Shown: piece by piece, positions 1-10,278 of the stretch
Position numbering within the stretch: position 1 is the stretch's first letter
Layout of the letters: every line of letters starts with the position of its first letter
From: Tubiluchus corallicola
Lineage: Eukaryota > Priapulida > Priapulimorpha > Priapulimorphida > Tubiluchidae
Reading direction: 5' to 3'
NCBI GenBank assembly: GCA_030141605.1
Contig: JAQGDQ010001290.1
Location: forward strand, 1-49,453
Length of the DNA: 49,453 bases
Made by a program: the position numbers and the translations under genes
The notes under the pieces: model-generated
What the model was told of the DNA's origin: nothing
The model's input: only the letters and a program-made list of their open reading frames with translations
Databases searched by the model: none

Positions 1-1
1 C

Positions 2-1450
2 GCTCAGTGTACTGGCAATCACAATTTAGACAAGTGTGAAAGATTCATGGAGCTAGATGCCGAGAATAAAACAAAGCTTGTTAAAGAAAAGAAATTATGT
101 TTCAACTGTTTAAAGGCTAAACATTTTTCCAGAACGTGCAATCGCCCAGGTTGTGCAGTGGAGAACTGCAATATGAAACATTCAAAGCTGTTACATGAGG
201 CCTTCACATTGGACAAGTCTGATGTTCAGCAAAATGAGAAGAAGCTTACTGAGGCAAGTAGTTGTGCCTGCAAGTCAATGCAGACTTCTACAAGAACTTC
301 TTTGCCTGTTGTTGCAGTTTTTGTCAAAACATCTGAACATGCCAAGGGAATGGTTACTCATGCTTTGTTAGATCCTGGCAGTAACAAGTCATTTTGTTCC
401 CGACAATTAGTTGAGAAGCTTGGCCTGCAAGGACACGAGCAGACTTTGTCATTATCAACTTTGAATAATGGGTCAATGGTTAAGGCACTGGAAATATCTC
501 TGTATGTCAGTCCGACCTTTGGCAAACCAGTTGATAGAGAAGTCATTTATCTTTCTAAAGTTTATGCCTTGGAGAAATTTCCATCTTTGCGGGATAGCGT
601 GGTTACCAGTTCAGATGTATGTAGTTGGGAGCATTTAAAGAATTTACGACTAGCTAACATGAGGCCAGCAGAAGATGTCTTATTACTGATTGGACAAGAC
701 TGTGCTCATGCATTTAAGCCTCTGCAAGTAAAGGCAGGGAATTCCGGAGAACCATATGCTGTACGGACGCCATTGGGCTGGGTTGTGAATGGACTTCATA
801 ATCTTGATTCTCAGAATTTGAATGCTGTCGTCAATGTCGTGCAATCTGATGAAGACTTAACAATCCAAGTGAAAAGATTTTGGGAGGTTGATTCATTGGA
901 TAATGTCGACCAGCGCAGTATGTCACTTGAGGACAAGGAAGTGCTAAATGTGTGGGACAGTTCAGTGCAACTAATAGATGGTCACTATAACTTGGACATA
1001 CCATTTAAAGTGAATCCTCCTGATCTGCCCGATAATCGCAAGATTGCTGAGAAGCGCCTTCAGTCATTGAAGTATCGGCTCTCAAAGGACCCTGAGCTGC
1101 ATAAAAAATATACACTACGCATGAAGGAGCTTCTAGAAAAAGGTTATGCAGAGAAAGTTGCAGCATGTGACTTAGAAGGAACACCTGGATTTGTGTGGTA
1201 TCTCCCGCATCATGGTGTAGTGAATCCGAATAAGCCAAAACTTCGCATTGTCTTTGATTGCTCCGTCCTGTTTGAAGAGATTTCTTTAAATAAAGCTGTC
1301 AAACAAGGGCCCGACTTGACAAACGGTTTGCTAGCTGTTCTGATTCGATTTCGGGAAGGCCCTGTGGCACTTATGTCTGACATAGAGGCCATGTTTAACC
1401 AGGTTGTAGTATCCAAACATCATCGAGATGTTTTGCGGTTTTGTACCTGA
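2..1450 (+). pseudogene. BEL/Pao retrotransposon fragment: zinc knuckle, protease, start of RT
   Basis: Open from the window edge to 1450. Residues just after the edge form cysteine/histidine zinc knuckles, including CFNCLKAKHFSRTCN. About 100 residues further is an aspartic-protease-like LLDPGSNKSF, typical of the A17 protease of Pao elements. After residue 330 come the first blocks of a Pao-type reverse transcriptase (IVFDCS, ALMSDIEAMFNQV). The frame ends at DVLRF, where sequence in the opposite orientation takes over, so the YxDD active site, RNase H and integrase are missing. Non-functional as seen. LTR retrotransposon of the BEL/Pao group; the exact family is not known. Confidence 0.88.
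3..17 (+). repeat. 15-bp inverted repeat at the BEL/Pao break, left arm
   Basis: ctcagtgtactggca here is found as its exact reverse complement at 1452-1466. The two arms bound the inverted part of the retrotransposon. In an intact element this sequence should occur once, at the start of the zinc knuckles. Confidence 0.9.
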
Positions 1451-1451
1451 G

Positions 1452-1466
1452 TGCCAGTACACTGAG
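1452..1466 (-). repeat. 15-bp inverted repeat at the BEL/Pao break, right arm
   Basis: tgccagtacactgag, exact reverse complement of 3-17. Marks the point where plus-strand RT-like sequence changes abruptly to minus-strand Gag-like sequence. Confidence 0.9.
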
Positions 1467-3313
1467 TACATTCTCACAAACTGAGATTGCTCAGGAAAGG
1501 ATGTCTTCCTTTTGACTGCCTTTGTATTGGCAACAGTGTAGCTAAAACTTTTGGTAATGTTCCCCTTTTCCTTGCCGGTAGGCAGCTTAGACTCTTTCAT
1601 CTCACAAAGTCAAAAAACTGGATCATTCATTTTTCTTGCTACCTTCATCAGAAACGATGATAGTATGTCAATACCAGGATACCTTCCAAATTCTGTTAAA
1701 TGTTCAATAGCTTTGGTGCGCCATTTGGATTGAAGATGGTATGGTAAACGTCTAACTATATCTGCCATGCTGCGAGTAGTGCTCATTTCATTCATCTTTC
1801 CCATAGCTTGCAAGGTCACTCTAGCATTATTTAGGTCATCAGCAAGTTTTAGCAAACCTTTGGCATCCTGTGATTTAATATGTGGTCCTTCAGTCAGTCT
1901 TTTCATCCAAATCTCCTGTATCTGATGATTATCACCAAATCACTCTTTCAAGATCCTTAAAGCTTCTGCATAGCCTCTGCTTCCTCCGGTCATAGCACAA
2001 CAACGGATTGACTCATAGGCTTCTGCTATACAAGACTGCAACAGATGGTTCAGCTTCACACTGTCGTCAATTGGCTTGTTTCCAATTGCATTGTGAAAAC
2101 AAGTAATGAAAGTCCAATATTCAATGGGATCTCCAGTAAATTTGACTATATCTGGTCTAGGCAATGACATAAGATGAAACATATCTGCTAAATGATGAGG
2201 AGCAAAATTTGTGTGGGGCTGCCTTTCTGAAGAAATATGCTGCGAAGAAATTCTCGGAGCATCAATTGGTTGAGTAGCTTGCTGCGGCTGCCATTCAGGT
2301 ACCAATGGGTTAAGACCAAAATGGGCAGCTTCAGGTTCTGCATCAGCCATAGGTTCAGGTTGCTCATTGACCCACCTCAGGACACGCTGTTGTTTCTCTC
2401 TGGTAGCTACAGATTCTGGAGACAACTGTGATCCACATTCCAATTCAGCAATTACATTTTCCTGGGCCTGTGCCTGTGCCTTTGCAAGCTCTGTTTCAAG
2501 TGCAAGCTTCTTGCGCTTTTGTTTGAGGTAAAATTCACTCTGCTTGATCTTCTCCTGAATGTCAAGTTTCTCCTGTTTAAGCTTTCTATGAAGGTCAAGT
2601 TCCTCTTGATCCAGCTTTCTCTGAGCATCTATCATATTAGCTTCAGCAAGAAGTGCTGCCTTCTTAGCTGCTGCTTTTGCCTTGATGCTACTCAAACTGC
2701 TCTTCTTTGAAGAAGACCTTTTAGATACTGTAACCTTCTTAGATGGTACAGGTGAAGGGGGATTACTTGGTAACATCGGTTGCATGGGTGTCTTTGGTCG
2801 AGCACCACCGAAATCTTTACGACTGATTTCAGTTCCAGATGATGTCACGCTGCAAGCACTATTAGTAATGCTAACATTTGTGTCTTCCACATTCAGAGCA
2901 TGGACAGGTGGCGCACCCTCTAGCAACAAGCCTGAAACTGGAATTTTGGAAATATCACCAGCCTCTGTATCAAAGTTAGCAGCAGCACCCGAATCATCTA
3001 CAGTGAGAAGTTGCCGAATACCAATATAATCTTTGGCAGTATTCATTATTGTGGTTACATCATTCTTAACTTCATCAGCATAAGTCTGTGATGTCGTTTT
3101 GTCAGCATCATTTAAAAGTAAATGAAACGCCTGAGGAATCTGCAGAAAATCAGTATACAAAGTGCCTAACTCGCTGAGCAGTTGTCTGATTTCCTCCACT
3201 GGTTCTTCTGCTTTAATACAATTCTGAAGCTTTTTTGACTTCATCGTAATCTGTCTCTTAGCATTAGACCTTGCTGTCTTATGCCGTTTCATCTCTTCCA
3301 TTTCAACTGACAT
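1467..3313 (-). pseudogene. BEL/Pao gag, opposite orientation, two in-frame TGA stops
   Basis: Minus-strand Gag-like reading frame starting at an ATG at 3313 (MSVEMEEMKRHK). It has an N-terminal helical part, a Lys/Ala/Gln-rich coiled-coil segment (around 2450-2700) and the Pao Gag domain (DUF1759-like) with PRPDIVKFTGDPIEYWTFI. The frame is interrupted by TGA at 1940-1942 and again at 1610-1612 without a frame change; both could be CGA-to-TGA decay. Downstream it should run into zinc knuckles, but those lie on the plus strand at position 2 onward. It is therefore the front half of the same kind of element as 2-1450, with the rear half inverted. Confidence 0.82.
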
Positions 3314-3556
3314 TGTGCCTGTACAAATATTTCTACAAAAAAACGTGTTTAGCAAAATTTGCAAGTTAAAGTTCAACTTATCAAACAAACTGCAAAGCCT
3401 AAATTATTTAATTTAAGCTAGGATCCATTACAATAGAAAACTTAACTTTCTCAGCAATAATTAACAACCCAGTTAAGCGTTTGCATTCATTCAAATTCAT
3501 TCAACTAGCAAATAATGCTAACCAAACCTCAGCAAAAATCAACTACTTGGCAGTTA

Positions 3557-3580
3557 ATTTTCAACAAGGCTGTTGAAAAT
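3557..3580. other. Perfect 10-bp stem hairpin beside the putative LTR
   Basis: attttcaaca, four-base loop aggc, tgttgaaaat. Lies at the boundary between the gag leader and the putative LTR. Could be terminal sequence of two abutting LTR ends, or a chance palindrome. Confidence 0.5.
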
Positions 3581-4092
3581 GTAGGCTTCACTACTATAGG
3601 GCTCATATAAATTCAAATAATCAAATGAACCCCGTTAAATAAAAGGAAATTAAACATTTTAAATATAATTTATACTAAATACTTCGTACTGATACTCACA
3701 AGAGCTGACTTAGGCTAATCAGTGCAAACTTGGCAACAATAAACATGAATAATGACACAAGTAAATGTTCATAGAAAACAAACTTCAAACTTGACTATCG
3801 AATACTGTAGAATTCACACGGTATAGAAAGCTTTCCCGTCGATGCTCTATTGCAAAGCAATATAACGTCTTCCAGCAGTCAGCTGTTCAGCTAGCGAACT
3901 TCCAGGTATCCACGTCAAGGTCACACACGCACCGTACGTCGGCCCTCTTGATATGACACCGCTTTGCCCAGACCTCATTGGAAGTGCAATAATAAACGGT
4001 TGTAATGTATACGCTCAAATCAAAGTTGCGTTCCCATATCTATGTAGTTTATTCTGCAAAAATACAAATTTCCTATAGTCTACAATTACTAC
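3571..4092 (-). repeat. Possible 5' LTR of the BEL/Pao element
   Basis: Non-coding sequence upstream of gag. The segment begins TGTTGAAAATGTAG and ends CTACAATTACTACA, giving imperfect inverted ends with terminal TG...CA as in LTRs. No clear tRNA primer site was found next to it and the partner LTR is outside or lost, so the boundaries are tentative. Confidence 0.3.
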
Positions 4093-4991
4093 ATCTACAA
4101 ATCTACTGAAACAAGTGCAAGAAAATAAGTGCTACAGATTACTACATTACACTAAAAGCTAAAATGCATACATACATTGTTGGTCCAATATTGAGCCGAG
4201 AAAAAGCCAGAATGTCAGTAAAAGGTAACAGTATAATTAAAAGCCAAATTTCAAATGTAACAGAGACGTGTGTACATAACAAGTTCCACCTATACAATGT
4301 CAGAGTAGAAAAAGTAGTCTAGAGGTTGAGCTACAGTCTAATGTATTATGGCTTCTAATGCATATTCTACCTTGAGAAGAGGTAATGGACCAAAACATTT
4401 GCACCTGCAACAGTAAGGATGCGAGGCAAAATTCCTAGTGCAGTTACGTGAGTTATTCTGCCACCAATGCGTCCTCCTCGTGAATAATTTTGCCGCATGG
4501 TAGAAATATTAAACGGTAGAATATATATTAAAATATATATTCTTATCTAACCAACAACAATTAGCAGATTTCAGCATAAAATTCTAAGATTTAATCTCTT
4601 AACAGACTGACGATTTTACGTTTTATTAATGTAACATCGATTACTAGATACGCGAAAAAAGCAAAAATAATGCACACATATTTTATTTTGTATATGTATA
4701 TTTTCAGACTTTGAAGTGGTTAGTAAAAACTAACCTTTAGTAGAAACCTTTATTAAAAAACAAAAGGTCTGCCATTACATTGACTAACATTATTAATTCT
4801 ACTTTGTATATGAGAAATACCGCAAGTAGGCTTAATTTAGATATAATGATACAGTATAAGACTCGTAAAGTACCAGCACGTGCAGGAAAAAAGCACATGA
4901 TTTCACCGTGAAACCAACTTCGTTGCATGGGATTTCCTGAAAAATCGGAGATGTTAAGAAAATTTTCGTACAGCCTCATATTTCCTTGTGT
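4093..4991. other. Unassigned AT-rich sequence
   Basis: No exon, RNA gene or transposon end was recognised. A minus-strand open stretch spans 4737-5072 but has no recognisable domain and partly overlaps the duplicated segment. Confidence 0.5.
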
Positions 4992-5334
4992 GCTCACTGT
5001 AAAATACGCCTTAGGCGATCCAGCACTCAGAGGTGGATGATAGTGGAAAGACCGGAATCTGGTTTTTATCAAGACAATCCATTAAAGAGAGACGCTGGAG
5101 ATGTTTAAGTGCCTCAGTTATATTTGAATGTCAGTCCACTCACTTCCAGCGAGGTAAACTGCCAGATCAGCATGATGAATGAAAATCCTAGAACAAATAT
5201 CGAACCCAATGACCACCGATCCATTCTCTAGCGGCCAGCCTTTCTATTGTTTAACTTCGGTAGCCAAACATACACATAAACGATCGGCTTATCTTCTCGC
5301 CTCAAAATTTTTGTTAGATTCACATTTTGTTAAT
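4992..5334. repeat. Duplicated segment, copy A
   Basis: About 343 bp that recurs in direct orientation at 6974-7283 with scattered substitutions. Copy A is longer mainly because of about 30 extra bases around 5101-5140. Contains a possible membrane-anchor exon on the minus strand. Confidence 0.92.
5144..5224 (-). CDS. Possible first exon of a type II membrane protein, copy A
   Basis: 27 codons from an ATG at 5224: MDRWSLGSIFVLG, a hydrophobic run (FSFIMLIW), then QFTSLE and a good donor GAA|GTGAGT. A short charged start followed by a single hydrophobic span fits a signal anchor, as in Golgi glycosyl- or sulfotransferases, but no catalytic exon was found in the window. The pattern is preserved in copy B. 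Confidence 0.35.
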
Positions 5335-6033
5335 ATTGACCAACAACGATAGAAAAGGAAATACTTTTGCTGTATCCCGATTTTCCAATCCCTGTTCGAA
5401 GAAGATTCGTACCTGTAACATTGAAGTTAAGAGCAGTGCCATTTTGTTTAAGAAAAAATAACGTGATTGGTTTAAAATCGGCGTCATATGGTCAGTGGAT
5501 GACCTAACAGGATGGAAAGGCAACGACGTCTACTAGCTTGATATAACAAACGAAATGATGCTATCCCATAACAATGCTCTCACAGATGTGTTTCAACTTT
5601 CCAAGTGATGGAAGCGTTAACCCTTAAATCCTTAATGAGACTTTTTAAAGCTTTTTTTCACTAAAACGGTTTTTGGTGAAGTACCATATGTTTCAACAAG
5701 GACAAAAGCTGCATTTCTCGGTACTTCTGGCACTGCTTTCTTTGAACGTCGGTCTATTTTGTTACGTTGAGTAAGTAATTTTCGATTGTCTTGTAATGGC
5801 TTTTACTGGTGACATATACTAGCATTATTTCACTTCTTTTTAATTTAGATTTTCATTTTAAATTAACATGTCAGATTTTTTTTGGATATTTCCGTTCTGT
5901 TGCATGAGATGTTTTGTCACCTTTGTGGCAGTCTGCTACAGCTAAACGCTGACTTCCTTACGAAATGGCTTCCACCACCACTGTGTACTGAGAAATCACA
6001 TTTCATTTCTGCCGAGTGAGTTAACAGTATGAT
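5335..6033. other. Unassigned sequence between repeats
   Basis: AT-rich with no recognised exon or transposon end. A TTAACCCTTAA motif near 5617 resembles the TTAA ends of the 14.6/28.8/43.1-kb family but too weakly to call. Confidence 0.4.
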
Positions 6034-6205
6034 TGAATTGAGGACCAAGTTGAATTTTTAGTGAGTTGAGGACCAAGTTGAATTTTTAATTGAGTTGATG
6101 ACCAAGTTGAATTTTTGGTTGAGTTGAGGAGCAAGTTGAAAATTTAGTTGAGTTGAGGAGCAAGTTGAATTTTTAGTTGAGGACCAAGCTGAATTTTTAG
6201 TTGAG
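6034..6205. repeat. Minisatellite, about 28-31 bp unit
   Basis: Six imperfect copies of gagttgaggaccaagttgaa followed by a short T-rich tail. Unit length varies slightly. No coding or transposon signature. Confidence 0.9.
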
Positions 6206-6823
6206 TTGCAGTTGGGGTGAATTGCATCATGAATTTATGACATCACTTCTGTTGCTAGTAGGTGAGTTAAGCGTTTATACGCATTGAAACATTTGATTGC
6301 TCAATATTTGATTTAACAGACAATATTGATCTACTAGCAGTGGAATATAGAAACATTTTACGCCTTGTTCTTCAAATTCTAGGAATTCTCATTGTACCAT
6401 GACAACATGTATTGGTGATACGTATCCTCTTACAAAGATAATTGTTAAACGCACTCTGAATCTTAAATACTCACAGCAGCTTAACAACGATGGGAAAGCA
6501 TAACATTTTTGTACTTTATTATATAACAATTGTATTTTAATGATCGGATAGCTCGTGAATTTTATTGGCCGTTGAGATATTAATACGCAGATTTACGTGC
6601 GATGAAAGAGAAACTATGTTACTGACACTTTTGATTAATTAATTACTTTAGTTATTTATATTATTGCCATTACACTAACTTGTCAATGTATTGCATTTTC
6701 ATATACGAATAAAGATTATATATTGTCTTTGATAGAAGTGAGTGATCAACTCAATGCTACGTATCTTAAAATGAATTTTACCTGAAAAGTAAATTCTGAA
6801 GTTGAAATGCAGTAGCCGCTTTC
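6206..6823. other. Unassigned AT-rich sequence
   Basis: Nothing recognised between the two minisatellites. Confidence 0.4.
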
Positions 6824-6979
6824 TAAGCTCATTTGAACTGAGTGGACAGATGTGTGGATTTGAGCTCATTTGAACTGAGTGGACAGATGTGTGGATTTGA
6901 GCTCATTTGAACTGAGTGGACAGATGTGTGGATTTGAGCTCATTTGAACTGAGTGGACAGATGTGTGGATTTGAGCTCA
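6824..6979. repeat. 37-bp minisatellite, four units
   Basis: Four nearly perfect copies of a 37-bp unit starting gagctcatttgaactgagtg. The last unit runs directly into duplicated segment copy B, which also starts with gagctca. Confidence 0.95.
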
Positions 6980-7283
6980 CTGTAAAATACGCCTTAGGTG
7001 ATCCAGCACTCAGAAGTGGATGATAGTGGAAAGACTGGAATCTGGTTTTTATCAAGACAATCCATTAAAGAGCGATGCTGGAGAGTGTCAGTCACTTCCA
7101 GCGAGGTAAACTGCCAGATCAGCATGATGAATGAAAATCCTAGAACAAGTATCGAACCCAATGACCACCGATCCATTTTCCAGCGGCCAGCCTCTATTGC
7201 TTAATTTCGGTCGCCAAACATACACATAATCGCTCGGCTTATCTTCTCGCCTCAAAATTATGGTAGATACACATTTTGTTAAT
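6974..7283. repeat. Duplicated segment, copy B
   Basis: Direct, diverged duplicate of 4992-5334, bounded on the left by the 37-bp minisatellite and on the right by cacattttgttaat. Confidence 0.92.
7096..7176 (-). CDS. Possible first exon of a type II membrane protein, copy B
   Basis: Same 27 codons as copy A with one visible residue change (Ile to Leu after GS) and a donor GAA|GTGACT that is weaker than copy A. Start, hydrophobic span and exon end are all preserved. No downstream exon recognised. Confidence 0.33.
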
Positions 7284-7847
7284 ACACCCAATGGATAAAA
7301 ACTTTAAAACAATATTGCCAGATATAAAAATATGCAGTAATTTGTATATTTATTGATCAAATGAACACATCAATAACTTAGATATAACTTAAGCCTGTCA
7401 TGAAAAATTTCTCTGATAATGACAGAATTAAATGACAACATTAATTAAATACCTAATTTCAAATCACAGTCACTGACCAATTGCAACATAACCACAAAAA
7501 CAATACAAATGCACGTGCGAGGTTTTATAATATCAAGCTTGAAGAAACCATTTTTTTAGAAACAGCAAATAACCAGTTTCTTTAGGGTTAAGATTAAGAT
7601 TTAATGAAGTTAAGATTTCGCTAATTAATAGTAAAAGATAGGAAGAAAAACTTGTTTTGAAAAGTCTCTATATGTTAGAACTTTTTTGAACTTCACTATG
7701 CCCACAGTTCAGACATGTGAACATCAGTTTTTAGAAGCGGTGCAAAAAATTTCCATCATAACTGATCTGAGTTTAGATCAATATCATACATATAAATAAG
7801 ACTAGAACCAACACTTTCACTGTCATAAAATTCACCTGCAGAAAGTA

Positions 7848-8315
7848 TAGTCAACCTCGGGTATAAGGTACTCGCTTATAAGGGACCACCCATACCGGTC
7901 CCGATTTTTCGTAATGTTTTTCCTATGTAAAAACCTTCGTATATAAGGGACTTTCGGTTATAAGGAACGATATCTTCAGGTCACGCGTAATAGAAACTCA
8001 GGTAAATTGCGTCGTATATAAGGGACCCTATGATCGAAGTGAAATTGATCGATTTTTAACCTTAATTTTTCGCAAACTTGGCCTTCAAACAGCTCGGTTT
8101 CTGCAGTCACATACATCTCGAATCACTGACGGAGCTTCCTACATACCGTTTGCTTTGAATGTGCAGCAATAATCCATAAAAATATGGGTAAAAGTACAGA
8201 AAAGTACAGCTCTACATACACCCTCAGATTGACTCAACTCCGTCTATAAGGGACAACGGATATAAGGGAAGGTTTTTTCCGGTCCGAAGGTGTCCCTTAC
8301 ATCCGAGGTTGACTG
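7848..8315. mobile_element. pogo/Tigger-like short element (TA-flanked), family 1
   Basis: Ends tagtcaacctcgg and its near reverse complement ccgaggttgactg, flanked by TA on both sides. The interior repeats variants of tataagggac. About 468 bp and non-coding. TIRs of the AGTCAACCTCGG type with TA target duplication are typical of non-autonomous pogo/Tigger (Tc1/mariner) elements. Confidence 0.8.
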
Positions 8316-8317
8316 TA

Positions 8318-10146
8318 TTGCTAAGCAAGACAGATATTATAAGTAGACAAAAATGCCTATAAGTTTTGCGAAGAACAGCCGTGAACAATATTTGGCAGTT
8401 TGTTTAGCAGAGAACAATCTGCCATTGAACTGCAATACCACTTTTTCTAGAAATCCCACTATGTACATACACTTCACAATTCAAAAAATGCTAAGGTACA
8501 TATAGAATTAGGTACACATCTATGAAATTATCAACATCTATACTTAAAAGACCACTTTGTGAATCACAAAGTATGCTCATGTAAACAACAAATAAAGAAC
8601 TACACCACACTTATTATGTATGCCATTAAAGAAAAAATGTGACAAACAGATGTCGTTCATGTTAGGACAACTAATTATCTTAATATCTTAACATAATAAT
8701 ATTGAGCGACAATATGACAAATACCAATAGGGTTACCATGAATCACAGTTTAACCATTTCATATAAAATTTTGTTGCCTCAAGATAACTGTCAAGAAGTT
8801 TAACTAGTATTGTGTAAAGGAACAGGCATGTTCAAAAAAGAATTTCATACCTAAACGAAAGCTATGTGTTTCGATTAAATGCAAAAATTCAGGAGATTAC
8901 ATTGCAATTAATTCCTAAACTAGAAGACTGATTTCATACGAGGTTTACTAGAACAAATGCCACTTTCCAACTACCTAAGCCAATGTTAACTGTCAGTAGC
9001 ATAGGCTAAACATAACTTCCTGCCGATTGTAAGACATCTGGGCAAGTGATGACCCAAACACACGCATGTTTGCATAGGTCTAACTCGAGGCAAAGTTTGT
9101 GTAGTTTGAGAGATATGGTAACGCTCTGGTGGTCCCAAGATAGAAATAATTATGCCATCTCTAGAAATGCTAATCGTGGAGCCTGTAAAATAATTGTAAT
9201 GCACATTCTTCTTGTATGTGTACGTGTATTGTATACACGTATATGTATGTATATATATGTGTGTGTGTGTGTGTGTGCGTGCGTGCGTGCGTTACAATAC
9301 AATACACATGCAGTTACAATACAATTAATTTGAAAAAAAAAAATTGTGAAGAAAGGGCAGCGAAAGACCGATTGGCCATCTAATCAGCTGCCCTTTGGTT
9401 AGTGATGAACATTTTTAAAATCACTGTGCCACAGTGTATTAGTGTTAGTACTGCTTGTAGCTAGGATTTACTTCTTACAAATGATATTAAATTAATATGC
9501 TTATAACGTGTTATATATATAACATATCAATACAATTCATACGCAGTAATAATAAAAAATCAAACAAGAACTGAAAATAAAAATCTAACAACGGAAACAC
9601 AAGAACTATGCCAGCTGAAATACACATCATGTCACAAGCATAATTTTTGACAGTCATAAAAATAAATTATCATGCAAATAAATGGAACTGAAAATCAGGT
9701 GTATTTATATATTGGTATATTGAAGTATATTAAATCGTGTTAATTTTTTCATACACGGGCCATACAGTCACAATTTCTACCATAAAAGTCGGATGATGTT
9801 TAGTAGCAGCCAGCTGATTTTAAACTTACCTTAGTGAGCTATTTTTTGTACTTGACAGCAGATTAGCTTGCCACTTTAATTAAGTTAGGTTTGCATGCTT
9901 CAATTACACTGGCACTTTTTGCACTGCCAAAATGGCACCTAAAAGTACTCTATATTTGCCTGTATTTAATTAGCTGCTGCTTTGTTAAGCAATGTAGCTG
10001 TACCTAACTATTTTTGCAAGTATTTTTTCTCACCTAACATTGAATAATGTTTTACTGTAAAAAGTGCAAAATTTCAGCATTTTATCCATCGTAAGTTACT
10101 ACTTACTTAACTGATTTCGTATAATTTATGAACTACATCAGATACT
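8318..10146. other. Sequence 3' of the ABCA gene
   Basis: Should contain the 3' UTR and polyadenylation site of the ABCA gene. ATTAAA-like signals occur on the minus strand near 9880 and 9967, but no site can be fixed. A GT/GTGC microsatellite lies at 9240-9291. No other gene recognised. Confidence 0.5.
9240..9291. repeat. TA/GT/GTGC microsatellite
   Basis: Runs of tatgta, gt and gcgtgcgt. Simple repeat; the open frame across it is not coding. Confidence 0.95.
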
Positions 10147-10149
10147 TAC

Positions 10150-10278
10150 TGTAGTATTGCCTAGGTCTAATAATGGTTCGTCATCATCTAGTAATGGCTG
10201 AAGTTCTGGAGAGTTTTGAGGACTAGATTCTATATCTCGCTGTATTTCAGCTTGGAGTTTAACAAAATTAATAAATAC
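10150..10278 (-). CDS. ABCA: ABCA terminal exon, copy 4 of 4 (original donor)
   Basis: Last copy in transcript order and the only one followed by GTAAGT, so it keeps what looks like the original downstream flank. Read through without splicing it ends three codons later, V-S-I-stop (TGA). If the donor is used, I see no convincing downstream exon; one acceptor candidate gives an immediate TAA. The true C-terminus is therefore open. Confidence 0.8.

Noticed and set aside
2237-3029. Plus-strand open frames across the gag region.
   Set aside because: Antisense shadows of the minus-strand gag frame, with no domain of their own.
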